60,965 bases of DNA from NCBI RefSeq assembly GCF_017814435.1, contig NZ_JAGJCB010000021.1, positions 1-60,965 on the forward strand, in the 5' to 3' direction. The notes beneath the pieces were generated by a model. The model was not told where the DNA came from, made no database searches, and saw only the letters and a list, made by a program, of their open reading frames with translations. Source of the DNA: Mariniflexile gromovii. GTDB lineage: Bacteria > Bacteroidota > Bacteroidia > Flavobacteriales > Flavobacteriaceae. This document shows positions 1 to 8,385 of the stretch, in pieces (position 1 is the first letter of the stretch; every line of letters starts with the position of its first letter). The position numbers were made by a program, and so were the translations under genes.

Positions 1-142
1 TAAGGCCAAATCGCTCTTTTGAACGAGATTCAGGAAAATACAGAACTAGAATCAAACCTAAAATAACTAAAAACCAAAAAGATAGCATATGACATTCTCT
101 TAACTTAATGACATTGCGCTCGCGCTAGCAGGGGTTCGGTTT

Positions 143-1375
143 TTATAGTTCAGGTAAATGATATAATTGTACAGCTAATGTTATATATGTCCCAGGGTCA
201 TTTTCTATATGAAATCTGTAATTAGTCCAACCCTTATTAATTACATCTAAAACTCTCACAAAATTTGGATGACCTTTAGCACTTTCTTCTGTTGCTTTTC
301 TAACCACAGAAATTTCCTGATTAGGCACAAACATCATTATTGCAGCTTTAGAATCTCTCCAAGTAAGATAGCCTAATATTTGGTCAATTGTTTCCACAAA
401 TCCTTTTGGTCCTTTCCAAATTTTACATTCACCGATAAAAAGATTTGTGCTTTCGTGCTTGATAGAAATATCTGTTTTCCCTTTTTTGTTATAAGCTTCT
501 CCTGCTACGACCCCTTCTATATTTGGTGCTAAAACAAAAATCAGTTGGTCTCTTAATGCTTCTTCACCTTTGTCTTTATAAAGTTCAGGATGATGTTCCC
601 AGTTATTCCCACAGTCTTGTAGTAATCCAAGAATATGCATATAATCTTCATCAGTTATGAACTTTTGATTTGTTACAGTATTACCTGCTCCAACAGGTTT
701 TGGTGAAATTTTTCTTTTCTTTACTATTCTTGGTGATTCGAATGCGGTAGGAACATCTTTTTTCTTTACTGGATATTTAAATTTAGACTTATAATCATTC
801 GTGTGATTTATTTTCTGAATTCTCTTCTTGATTTCCGTATCGATGAATTTCGGCAATTCCTTATGAAAATTGTCATATTCGCCTTTTACTACGTTCAATT
901 TTCCCACTATTGCATTTTTTGTTCTATCGAAATCTGAATCTATTTTTTCTGGTTCATTATAGATATCGATAAATTGAACATTCAAAGCATTATTTCGAAT
1001 TTCTAGAGTACCATACATTCCATTTGTTGAATACCTATTGGTTGGCGAAAACCTTAATAATCCAACATTTCCATTAATGGGAATATTATACTCAACAAGT
1101 TTTCTTTTAAATTTTTCATTTGGGTTGGATATATCAAATGTCGGTGGAAAATCTCTACCATAAACTTCTGTTTCTCCTATTTCCATTTCAATTTCTTCCC
1201 ATATAAAGGAAGGAAAATCATCAAGTGAATATTTAGACTCAAGATATTTTGAAAACTCTACTATTGGAATGCTATTAAAATACTCATCTGGTTGTGCGTT
1301 AATTTCAGCAATGATTTCTCTTGCTTTTGATGAAATTAAATTTCCAAATGGCTCTGTAAATATTTTATAATTCAT
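143..1375 (-). CDS. Predicted PD-(D/E)XK nuclease-like protein
   Basis: 410 residues, ATG start. I do not recognise the N-terminal 230 residues. The C-terminal part carries a plausible PD-(D/E)XK nuclease core: E272 in an EEALRDQ helix, then a GEAYNKKGKTDISI strand with D302, then FIGECKIW with E316 and K318, then a helix with Q332. This Asp...Glu-x-Lys order is the hallmark of restriction-endonuclease-fold enzymes, which cut or repair DNA. A basic linker (about 190-225) separates the two parts. The gene stands alone, with repeat-rich DNA upstream, and no methyltransferase is in the window. It could be a solitary defence nuclease or a non-catalytic relative. The fold call is reasonable; the role is unknown. 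Confidence 0.6.
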   Translation of the reverse strand: MNYKIFTEPFGNLISSKAREIIAEINAQPDEYFNSIPIVEFSKYLESKYSLDDFPSFIWEEIEMEIGETEVYGRDFPPTFDISNPNEKFKRKLVEYNIPINGNVGLLRFSPTNRYSTNGMYGTLEIRNNALNVQFIDIYNEPEKIDSDFDRTKNAIVGKLNVVKGEYDNFHKELPKFIDTEIKKRIQKINHTNDYKSKFKYPVKKKDVPTAFESPRIVKKRKISPKPVGAGNTVTNQKFITDEDYMHILGLLQDCGNNWEHHPELYKDKGEEALRDQLIFVLAPNIEGVVAGEAYNKKGKTDISIKHESTNLFIGECKIWKGPKGFVETIDQILGYLTWRDSKAAIMMFVPNQEISVVRKATEESAKGHPNFVRVLDVINKGWTNYRFHIENDPGTYITLAVQLYHLPEL

Positions 1376-1708
1376 TTTTTCTGACGTGATTCAAACTGAC
1401 ATACAACTTGTTTATATACTGAACTTTCATCCTTTTATACAGCCATTTTAGTTAGCTATACATAAGTCCAAATGCTTTTAATCATCTATTTCTTTCTTTT
1501 TTTAAAGTAAAAAATATATTACTTAGCAATTTAGAAATGTTTTACAATATTTCAAAGCATAATTTTTACAAATCCATAAAGTTTTGTTTCCATGTACCCT
1601 CCTTCGCCCTTTGTTCAGGCAAAGCCCTATTTTAAAAAAATACACCCGAACCGTAGACGAACAAAACCCGAACAAAACTCGAACAAAACCCCTACTTTTT
1701 TGGGGTGG

Positions 1709-1788
1709 TGTCTCAATGTGTGTCAAATTGTGTCAAATTGTGTCAAATCGTCTCATATTGTGTCAAATTGTGTCAATCTGTTTCATGG
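1709..1788. repeat. Degenerate 10-bp tandem array, 8 units
   Basis: Eight in-phase 10-bp units. Units 2-4 and 6 read TGTGTCAAAT exactly; the others differ at one to five positions (for example CGTCTCATAT, TGTGTCAATC). The period is close to one helical turn, so the repeated TGTCA half-sites would sit on one face of the DNA. Function unknown. Confidence 0.75.
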
Positions 1789-1915
1789 GTTTGGTGGTTA
1801 GGTGTTTGGTTATTAGGTTTGTGGGTTACTACTATTGACACTTAATAGTAATATGATGAGATGGCTTTACCTCGTCTACGCTCGTTACAGACTCTTCTCG
1901 CAATGACGTGGGTTC

Positions 1916-2022
1916 GCGTTAGGGATTGAAATGGAAAGCCCACAGCGACGCAGGAGCGAGGACTTGCAACCCTTCGCCTACGCTCAGGATAAATTCCAAG
2001 CCCGACCCTTTTCGGGGAACGC
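1916..2022 (+). repeat. Dispersed GCGTTA-element, copy 1 (107 bp)
   Basis: Begins GCGTTAGGGATTG and ends in AACGC. It shares with copies at 30310-30391 and 49774-49864 the blocks GGAAAGCCCACAGCG, GAGGACTTG and AAGCCCGACCC, with variable spacers. It encodes no protein. It looks like a small non-autonomous or REP-like element. This copy has the longest spacer. Confidence 0.7.
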
Positions 2023-2069
2023 CCAAATATTGAAAGATTGCTTCACTGTGTTCGCAATGACGTAAATTA

Positions 2070-3434
2070 TTAATTCCCCAAAAAAGATTGATACCATTTA
2101 CCCGATGCTTTTACAATGCGCTGTTGTGTTGAAAAATTGGTGTAAACCAAACCAAAACGTGGGTGGTAGCCTTCTGCCCACTCAAAATTATCGGTAAAGG
2201 TCCAAACAAAATAACCTGCTACGTTGAGCCCGTCTTTTTTGGCTTTGTGCACTTGCTCTAGGTATGCCTGTAAATAATGTAGGCGTTCTGTATCGTTCAC
2301 TTTGCCATCAATAAGCATATCAGGGAAAGCGGCGCCATTTTCGGTAATGATGATTTTATTAATGCCTTTGTATTGGTTAAACCGCTCTATCATGTTGTAA
2401 ATACTGGACGGATACACTTCCCAATCCATAAGGGTGGTTTTTACGTTACGCTTGGAGGCTTTTACTATTTTGGCTCGTAGGTAGGGCACATAATAACTGT
2501 GTTTCACCATTTCGCGGGTGTAATTTTGTACGCCAATAAAGTCGAAATTAAACACAGCATTTTTTAAATCTTGTGGTTTTATATAGGTTTCTATACGCCT
2601 GAGCACAGGCACGTGTTCGGTGGGGTAACCAAACCCCAACAGGGGTTCTATAAAAAGTCTATTTAAAAGCGCATCGGCTTTTTGGGCTGCCCGCATATCT
2701 TTGGGCGTATCCCTAAAAGGGGTTATTTGCGAACAGGAAAAGGTAGTGCCTATATGGGCATTGGGCACTAGGGCGCGCAACACCCTACCACCAATGGCTT
2801 GACAAAGCATGGCATGGTGTACCGCTGGCAAAAAGTTTTTTAAGCCTTTACTACCTGGGGCATGTACGCCCAAAAAGTAACCGGCACCTGTAAATACCAT
2901 GGGTTCGTTTAGTACCATCCAGTTTTTTACACGGTCGCCAAAATGGGTAGCGCAAACTTGTGCGTAGTTTTCAAACCACGAAAGCACGTCCCTATTTACC
3001 CAACCGCCTTGGTTTTGTAGGGCTTGTGGCAAATCCCAATGGTAAAGCGTTACCCAAGGTGTGATGCCACATTTTAAACAGAAATTGATAACCCGATTGT
3101 AAAAATCGATACCTTCGGCACTTACGGTTCCTGTACCGTTTGGAAGGATGCGCGACCACGCCAACGAAAACCGAAAGTGTTTGATGTTCATGGATTGCAT
3201 AAGCAGAATATCCGCTTCAAACCTATTGTAGAAATCGCAGGCTATTTGCCCATGCTGGTTGTTAAAGGTATTGCCATTTTTTGAGGTGAACTGATCCCAA
3301 ATGGAAGCACCTTTGTTGTGAACATTATGTGCACCTTCAATTTGATAGGCTGCGGTTGAGACCCCAAACACAAAGTCTTTTCCAAAATCTTGAGGTTTTA
3401 GGTTAAAAGGTTTTTGGGGTTTGTTAAAAGCCAT
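2070..3434 (-). CDS. GH1 family beta-glucosidase (cytosolic)
   Basis: 454 residues, the usual GH1 length, with no signal peptide, so cytoplasmic. GH1 enzymes release glucose or related sugars from the non-reducing end of beta-glycosides by a retaining mechanism. The acid/base motif NEP is seen with E177 (WMVLNEPMVF) and the nucleophile motif ENG with E365 (IIITENGAAF). The N-terminal GVSTAAYQIEGA and the YHWDLPQALQ substrate-site motif are also present. It is the last gene of a three-gene operon, 14 bp after the glycosyltransferase. That context hints at a glycolipid- or glycoside-linked role rather than bulk polysaccharide breakdown. The exact substrate is unknown. Confidence 0.92.
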   Translation of the reverse strand: MAFNKPQKPFNLKPQDFGKDFVFGVSTAAYQIEGAHNVHNKGASIWDQFTSKNGNTFNNQHGQIACDFYNRFEADILLMQSMNIKHFRFSLAWSRILPNGTGTVSAEGIDFYNRVINFCLKCGITPWVTLYHWDLPQALQNQGGWVNRDVLSWFENYAQVCATHFGDRVKNWMVLNEPMVFTGAGYFLGVHAPGSKGLKNFLPAVHHAMLCQAIGGRVLRALVPNAHIGTTFSCSQITPFRDTPKDMRAAQKADALLNRLFIEPLLGFGYPTEHVPVLRRIETYIKPQDLKNAVFNFDFIGVQNYTREMVKHSYYVPYLRAKIVKASKRNVKTTLMDWEVYPSSIYNMIERFNQYKGINKIIITENGAAFPDMLIDGKVNDTERLHYLQAYLEQVHKAKKDGLNVAGYFVWTFTDNFEWAEGYHPRFGLVYTNFSTQQRIVKASGKWYQSFLGN

Positions 3435-3448
3435 AAAGTGGTTTTGTA

Positions 3449-4438
3449 TTATAGATTTTCCTGTAACAGCTTATCTATAATTTGTTCGGTAATGTCCGGG
3501 TAGTTTACGTCTATAATGGTGTGGGTTTCCGTCCAATACACAATATCTTTTATATACTTTTTTTTAAGTGCCTTTATTACGGGTACGCCCATATCTTTTA
3601 AAGCTGCGGCATTGCATTGTTGCTCGTACTGCCCTTTCATGGGGATTACCAATAGTTTTTTACGCATAAAAAGGGCTTCGGCAGGGGTTTCAAATCCGCC
3701 ACCACAAAGAATGCCTTTGCTGGTTGCCATACTTTTTACAAAGGCTTCGTTGGTAATAGGCTGTACCGTAATATTTTTATAGGTAGTTACTTTTTTATTA
3801 TGTTTTGAAAATACTTGCCAGGACACCTCTTTGATTTTTGAAAGGATGCTTAGTATTTTTTCATCTTCATACGATGGTAAATACACCGTGTAATGGTTTC
3901 CTGTTTCACAAACGGCTTTTCTAATATCCTGCCTGATAACGGGTGTAAACACGCCTTCTTGATAGGCTTTAAAATGAAACCCATATTGCTTGGTTGTGGG
4001 TGCGTATTTTTTAAGAATCAACTTCCCTAAGGCGTCTTTTTTCTTAGGTTTTGGTGCATTTGGAACCATAACCGCCGCTTGGTGACTTAAACTGATGCAG
4101 GGTTTCTTTTTTAGTTTGCACGCCCATGCCGAAACAGGTTCGAAATCGTTGATTACTAAATCGTAGTTTTCAACGGGCAAGCTGCTTATTTCCTTATGAA
4201 GGCGCATGCTTTTTGCCTTAAAGTAAGTTTTCCAAAAATCGACACCTCCTTTTTTTCCAAACACAAAACTCAGGCCTTTTAGTCGGTACGTGATGGGGTA
4301 CGGAATGTTGATGTCGGCTTCGGTACCGCTTACCAAAATATCCAACTCAATATCCTTTTTTTGAAGGATGGGAATGATATCGCTCGCCCTACTTAAATGC
4401 CCGTTGCCCGTGCCTTGAATAGCGTAAAGTACTTTCAT
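3449..4438 (-). CDS. Glycosyltransferase, MGDG-synthase/MurG-like (TIGR00661-type)
   Basis: 329 residues. The N-terminus has GTGNGHLSRASDI, the glycine-rich GHLSR-type motif of GT28/MGDG-synthase-like enzymes. The C-terminal half has GILCGGGFETPAEAL followed by IPMKGQYEQQCNA, the nucleotide-sugar donor site of this fold. It therefore probably moves a sugar from a UDP- or similar donor onto a lipid or other membrane-associated acceptor. It sits 5 bp after the phosphoesterase gene and 14 bp before the GH1 gene, so the three are almost certainly co-transcribed. The acceptor cannot be read from the sequence. Confidence 0.75.
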   Translation of the reverse strand: MKVLYAIQGTGNGHLSRASDIIPILQKKDIELDILVSGTEADINIPYPITYRLKGLSFVFGKKGGVDFWKTYFKAKSMRLHKEISSLPVENYDLVINDFEPVSAWACKLKKKPCISLSHQAAVMVPNAPKPKKKDALGKLILKKYAPTTKQYGFHFKAYQEGVFTPVIRQDIRKAVCETGNHYTVYLPSYEDEKILSILSKIKEVSWQVFSKHNKKVTTYKNITVQPITNEAFVKSMATSKGILCGGGFETPAEALFMRKKLLVIPMKGQYEQQCNAAALKDMGVPVIKALKKKYIKDIVYWTETHTIIDVNYPDITEQIIDKLLQENL

Positions 4439-4443
4439 ACCGT

Positions 4444-5307
4444 TTAATTAACTTTAGATGGTTTAACACCGGTTTGAAACTCCTTCATCATGTTTTGAAA
4501 CAACACTTTGGTTTCCAATACATCATCTTCTTCGGTGTCTGCATCAACATCATCTTCAAATAAAAAGTTGTCTTTAAAACTGAACAAATGCCATGTGCCA
4601 TCAAAATATTCTAAGGCGGTTAGGTTTTCTACCCAATCGCCCGAATTCAAATACACAACTTCACCTTTTTCGGTTTCAATACGCTTTATTTCCGGTTGAT
4701 GGATGTGTCCGCAAATCACATAATCGTATTCGTTTTCAATAGCAATATCCGAGGCTATTTTTTCAAAATTATTGATGAACTTTACGGCAGACTTTACGCT
4801 GTTCTTTATTTTTTTAGACATTGATATAGGCCCTTTACCAAACTTTGCTGCAAAGAAGTTAATAAAACTGTTTAATAGTATTAACGAATCGTAGCCCACC
4901 GCACCCAATTTGGCTATGGATTTGGAGTGTTGCATGGTAACATCGAACACATCGCCATGAAATATCCATGCTTTTTTTCCATCGATGTTCAATAATTCTT
5001 TATTAGAAATACTGAAACTTCCCATTTGAAAACCTACAAACTTACGAAGCATCTCATCGTGATTGCCCGTTATGTAACGCACCTCAACACCGCTGGAAAT
5101 CCATGAGGTGATGAGTTTTATAATTTTCATATGCGACTTTGGCCAATAGCGTTTGCTGAATTGCCAAACATCTATAATATCGCCATTCAATATCACCTTT
5201 TCAGGTTTTATGGATTTTAGGTATTTATGAAGCTCTTTGGCACGACAGCCATAAGTTCCTAAATGCACATCTGAAATCACAACAATATCTACAGGTCTTT
5301 TTTTCAT
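4444..5307 (-). CDS. Calcineurin-like phosphoesterase, UDP-2,3-diacylglucosamine diphosphatase family
   Basis: 287 residues with the full dinuclear-metal phosphoesterase signature: SDVHLG (D13, H15), NGDIID (D43), GNHDEM (N82, H83) and the late CGHIHQPE. Overall it resembles the LpxH group, which hydrolyses UDP-2,3-diacylglucosamine to lipid X in lipid A synthesis. It extends beyond the E. coli-type enzyme with an acidic tail (DDVDADTEEDD). It is the first gene of the operon with the glycosyltransferase and GH1 glucosidase. True LpxH activity is not proven; paralogues of this fold act on other pyrophosphates. Confidence 0.75.
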   Translation of the reverse strand: MKKRPVDIVVISDVHLGTYGCRAKELHKYLKSIKPEKVILNGDIIDVWQFSKRYWPKSHMKIIKLITSWISSGVEVRYITGNHDEMLRKFVGFQMGSFSISNKELLNIDGKKAWIFHGDVFDVTMQHSKSIAKLGAVGYDSLILLNSFINFFAAKFGKGPISMSKKIKNSVKSAVKFINNFEKIASDIAIENEYDYVICGHIHQPEIKRIETEKGEVVYLNSGDWVENLTALEYFDGTWHLFSFKDNFLFEDDVDADTEEDDVLETKVLFQNMMKEFQTGVKPSKVN

Positions 5308-5752
5308 GTGCTTGAAATTTGCTTTATGATTTTAATTTTTAGGGAGGAAGCGTAACTACTTAAACAAATAGTTGTGGGTTTTACTGCTAGAGTAGATAAA
5401 TCGGTTAAGATTATCGTCATAGGCTTTGTATGTTGAAATAGTGTATTTTATTTCAAATGCAAAATTGCGCCAATTTCACTTATAATAAGTTAACGGAGTA
5501 TTAAATAGAGGTTAAGGTTTTGATGAATTACGATTGACGAATTATCAATTACGAATTAGGAATTACGAGTTATGAGTTATGAGTTATGAATTAGGAGTTA
5601 GGAGTTATGGACTATCAATTACGAATGATAGATTAGATCTTAAGACTAACTTCTAATGTCATAAAACCCGCAGTAACGTTCTTTGAACACAAAGAAGCAT
5701 CGCATTACAGTAAGCAAACTGCGCTTCATTTCTCATCCCTCACCGTAACGTT
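5308..5752. other. 445-bp intergenic region with heptamer array
   Basis: AT-rich and gene-free. It lies between two minus-strand genes, so it holds the promoter region of the phosphoesterase operon (right after 5307) and the 3' end of the TerC gene. The only clear structure is the heptamer array at 5525-5608. Confidence 0.5.
5525..5608. repeat. Degenerate heptamer tandem array, 12 units
   Basis: Twelve in-phase 7-bp units of the form (G/C)A(A/G)TTA(C/T/G), for example GAATTAC, CAATTAC, GAGTTAT three times, GAATTAG, GAGTTAG; only the second unit (GATTGAC) departs from it. The phase is kept over 84 bp while the bases vary. A second 7-bp array at 14664-14726 has a different unit (AATAGGC). Confidence 0.75.
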
Positions 5753-6694
5753 TCACTTTTTATGATTCCCTATGGATGCCGACACATACACCCCAATACC
5801 TAGTGATAGACCTATAAATAGTAATGAAAACCACTCAGGAATTTCTACCCAACTTGCAGTAATAAGTTTTATAGAAACAAACACCAATATAGCGAACACA
5901 CTGTATTTTAAGTAAACAAACCTTTCCAGCATGTTTGCCAAGAAAAAGTACAACGAGCGTAAACCCATAATGGCAAAAATATTAGAACTGTAAACTATAA
6001 ACGGGTCTGTGGTTACGGCAAAAATGGCAGGTATACTATCGAGGGCAAAAAGCAAATCGGTAAACTCTATGGTAAGCAAGGCTCCAAACAAAGCAGTAAA
6101 AACGCGTTTACCATTTACTCGGGTAACAAACTTTCCGCCATCAATAACATTGCTAAATCTAAAATACTTCATATAGCCTTTAGGCTCATCAAATTCGGTA
6201 TGTTCGGCTTCTTTTTTAAGCATCTTTAAAGCTGTGAACAGTAAAAACAGACCAAAAACAATGTTCATTCCGTGTATTTTATTAATAAGCACCAAACCAA
6301 CGCTAATTAAAATAGCTCTAAATACAATAGCTCCCAAAATACCTAAAAAGAGTAGTTTGTGTTGGTACTGGCTTGGTATTTTAAACGATGTAAAAATAAT
6401 AGCTATTACAAACAGGTTATCTACACTTAATGAAAGTTCAATGATGTAGCCCGTTAGGTATTTAATAAGAGCATCGGTAGCCGACAAATTATTAATATTT
6501 GCCACCAAGTTATGGCTATAACACCAATACAGCACCCCCGAAAACACCAGTGCGTTCGACACAAAAAACACAACCTCTAATATGGCTTTTTTTACTGAAG
6601 GTGTTTTATTCTTTTTATGTAAAACAAAAAAGTCTATAAACAAAAGCACTAAAACATATACTATTAAAACAATCCAAGGGGTTGTACTTGCCAT
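5753..6694 (-). CDS. TerC/Alx family integral membrane protein
   Basis: 313 residues with about nine hydrophobic segments. The TerC signature SLSVDNLFVIAIIF lies near residue 90, with a matching acidic membrane motif (EFTDLLFALDSIPAIFAV) in the second half. TerC/Alx proteins export metal ions, notably manganese in E. coli Alx and MntP-linked systems. It is an inner-membrane protein and has no evident operon partner. Length and motif order fit the family. The transported ion is an inference from relatives. Confidence 0.9.
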   Translation of the reverse strand: MASTTPWIVLIVYVLVLLFIDFFVLHKKNKTPSVKKAILEVVFFVSNALVFSGVLYWCYSHNLVANINNLSATDALIKYLTGYIIELSLSVDNLFVIAIIFTSFKIPSQYQHKLLFLGILGAIVFRAILISVGLVLINKIHGMNIVFGLFLLFTALKMLKKEAEHTEFDEPKGYMKYFRFSNVIDGGKFVTRVNGKRVFTALFGALLTIEFTDLLFALDSIPAIFAVTTDPFIVYSSNIFAIMGLRSLYFFLANMLERFVYLKYSVFAILVFVSIKLITASWVEIPEWFSLLFIGLSLGIGVYVSASIGNHKK

Positions 6695-7018
6695 GGTATT
6701 ACAGATTAATTTTTCAAGCTAATGTATGCTATTTTGTAATATATTTTTAAACTATTTTCATACTTAGTACAATAACATTTGCTTGAATATTTTAGGCATC
6801 ATTTCCGGATGTGGAGCCGAAGTAAAACCATCTGTTTATCCCATTTTGTGAGGTAGAACACTGTGAGATTTGGCAGAACAGCAAGCATCCGTAACTATTT
6901 AAAAGTTGATTGATAAAGCAATACAATTTGTTTAGATTTACCAAAAGTTAGTTTTATATATGTTTATATACCACTTAACAATCTTCAACCTACTATTTCT
7001 ACTACTTCGCGCACATAT
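6695..7018. other. 324-bp gene-free region
   Basis: No convincing gene, tandem repeat or hairpin. It contains the region upstream of the TerC gene (promoter, minus strand) and the 3' flank of the downstream lipoprotein gene. Confidence 0.4.
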
Positions 7019-7930
7019 TTAATTTGAAGTGACTCCCGCCCTTATGTGCTGGTTTGCTTTTGTATTGTAAGCATAGTCTATGAGGGTAACTACCTCGGTG
7101 GTTTTATCAAAGGCTATGCGCATCCAGCCAAAGTAGGTAGAATTGGCCCTATTATGTTGTACCCCTACTAGGTGCGTGCCATCGCCCCAAGCCCCTTCAT
7201 AAGAAACACTTCCATTGTTAAACGTGTTTCTTATTGCCAAAACACCAGAATCGGTAGTCCAGCGTTCATTGGTATTTAAACCTGCATCAATAATAGAACC
7301 TTCAGTTTGGGCAACCAAAAAACCCATGTTCAAGAAGTTATCATCTATTGCTGATCCTGATTTAATTCCATTTACACCTACCGGATTCATACCTACATAC
7401 AAACGGTCGCCCAAACTGTTTGCCGTTAGCTCTACAAATATGGTAAAATCTACATAGCCATCATCGGACAAATCTATTGCAATAGGATCTAAATCGCCAT
7501 ACTTTACCGTACTTCCAGACATTTTATACACAATAGTATTACCTTGTTCTGTAAAAAAACTTACTTCATTTCCATAAGAAGTCCCCATACTATTGGTAGC
7601 ATATGCCCTAACAAAATATTGTTGATTTGGCTCTAGATTATCAAAATGACTCTCAAAACTACCTGTGCCATGTCCGTTTACTTTTTTAGTTTGCAAATCC
7701 TTTGTTGGCTGCGGGTTAATATCCCAACAAATACCCCGTTCAGTAACTGGTTGCCCGCCATCGTGCGTAACCATACCTCCCGAAGTAGCCTGGTTGGACG
7801 TAATATTGGTAACCTCTAATGTTTGAACAATTGGTAAACTATCATTTTTTGGATCGTCGCTGCAACCACAAAAAAGCGCGATAAAAAAAGGGATGGACAA
7901 AAGAAACAATCTAAAACTATTTGCTTTCAT
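7019..7930 (-). CDS. Secreted lipoprotein with Fn3-like repeat domain
   Basis: 303 residues. A signal peptide ends at the lipobox FCGCSDD, so it is probably anchored in the outer membrane and surface exposed. Residues about 36-130 match the Bacteroidota Fn3/FISUMP-associated repeat: the sequence runs through ERGICWDINPQPT, a glycine-rich turn, then YFVRAYATNSMGTSYGNEV. The remaining 170 residues are beta-rich and unassigned. The function is unknown; such repeats usually present binding or adhesive domains. A small lipoprotein gene lies 135 bp upstream on the same strand. Confidence 0.75.
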   Translation of the reverse strand: MKANSFRLFLLSIPFFIALFCGCSDDPKNDSLPIVQTLEVTNITSNQATSGGMVTHDGGQPVTERGICWDINPQPTKDLQTKKVNGHGTGSFESHFDNLEPNQQYFVRAYATNSMGTSYGNEVSFFTEQGNTIVYKMSGSTVKYGDLDPIAIDLSDDGYVDFTIFVELTANSLGDRLYVGMNPVGVNGIKSGSAIDDNFLNMGFLVAQTEGSIIDAGLNTNERWTTDSGVLAIRNTFNNGSVSYEGAWGDGTHLVGVQHNRANSTYFGWMRIAFDKTTEVVTLIDYAYNTKANQHIRAGVTSN

Positions 7931-8065
7931 ATGTTATGTATTTTAGAATATTTATCCTGAAAGGTTTGCTAAACAAAAGCAGCTAGCTAATTTTATCAAC
8001 GGTTTTAAAAAAGATGATTAACCAGACTACAATAGCCCATAGTCTTTCCGGAATAAAATAATGAA

Positions 8066-8278
8066 TTATAAAAATGCTACATTTATATATGTTCTCTCAC
8101 CATCCTGGTACATATTAAGGCTCTTATTTGGAGCAGACAAACCACTTCCCTCTGTTATTGGCTCTTCTGTACCATAACAAGAACTCTCATTGGTATCGCA
8201 AATATCAGCTTCAGAAAACGGCGTTTCATTTCTGCAGGCAAAAAGCAGACCAAGGGATATAATAAAAAATTTTCTCAT
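8066..8278 (-). CDS. Small putative lipoprotein
   Basis: 70 residues, unrecognised. The N-terminus MRKFFIISLGLLFACRNE is a good lipoprotein signal with a Cys at the expected place. Mature residues are acidic and contain two further cysteines (ICDTNESSCYGTEE) that could form a disulphide. It starts from ATG and precedes the Fn3-like lipoprotein gene on the same strand. Function unknown, and it could be a species-specific gene. Confidence 0.55.
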   Translation of the reverse strand: MRKFFIISLGLLFACRNETPFSEADICDTNESSCYGTEEPITEGSGLSAPNKSLNMYQDGERTYINVAFL

Positions 8279-8385
8279 AAGTATTTTTTTATACTTAGAT
8301 ACTATTTTTCTTATTTGGTTGCGTTAAAAAAATAAAATATTGAGTGACAGTACACTTAAGAGAATCGTCAATTGATAATTGTTAA

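Larger units (their letters stand above)
1376..2069. other. 694-bp gene-free, repeat-rich intergenic region
   Basis: This stretch separates two minus-strand genes. It holds a degenerate 10-bp tandem array (1709-1788), an upstream run of related ACAAAAC-type repeats (about 1655-1692), copy 1 of a dispersed element (1916-2022), and two copies of a CGCAATGACGT motif (about 1900 and 2052). Open frames of 60-84 codons cross it in several frames, but they are built from the repeats and I do not regard them as genes. Confidence 0.6.

Noticed and set aside
1-90. Short open frames at the left edge, one ending in TGA at 88-90 and one in TAA at 64-66, that could be the tail of a gene from outside
   Set aside because: Only 20-28 codons are visible, two frames compete, and one begins with a stop codon. 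I cannot decide.
1709-1788. Possible CRISPR array
   Set aside because: Units are 10 bp with no spacers, and no cas genes are near.
1523-1838. Several overlapping frames of 67-84 codons in the repeat region
   Set aside because: They consist of tandem repeat sequence on both strands, with no family features.
6790-6850. Frame resembling a short protein fragment with GIISGCGAEVKPS
   Set aside because: Fewer than 30 codons and no recognisable parent gene; no support for a pseudogene.
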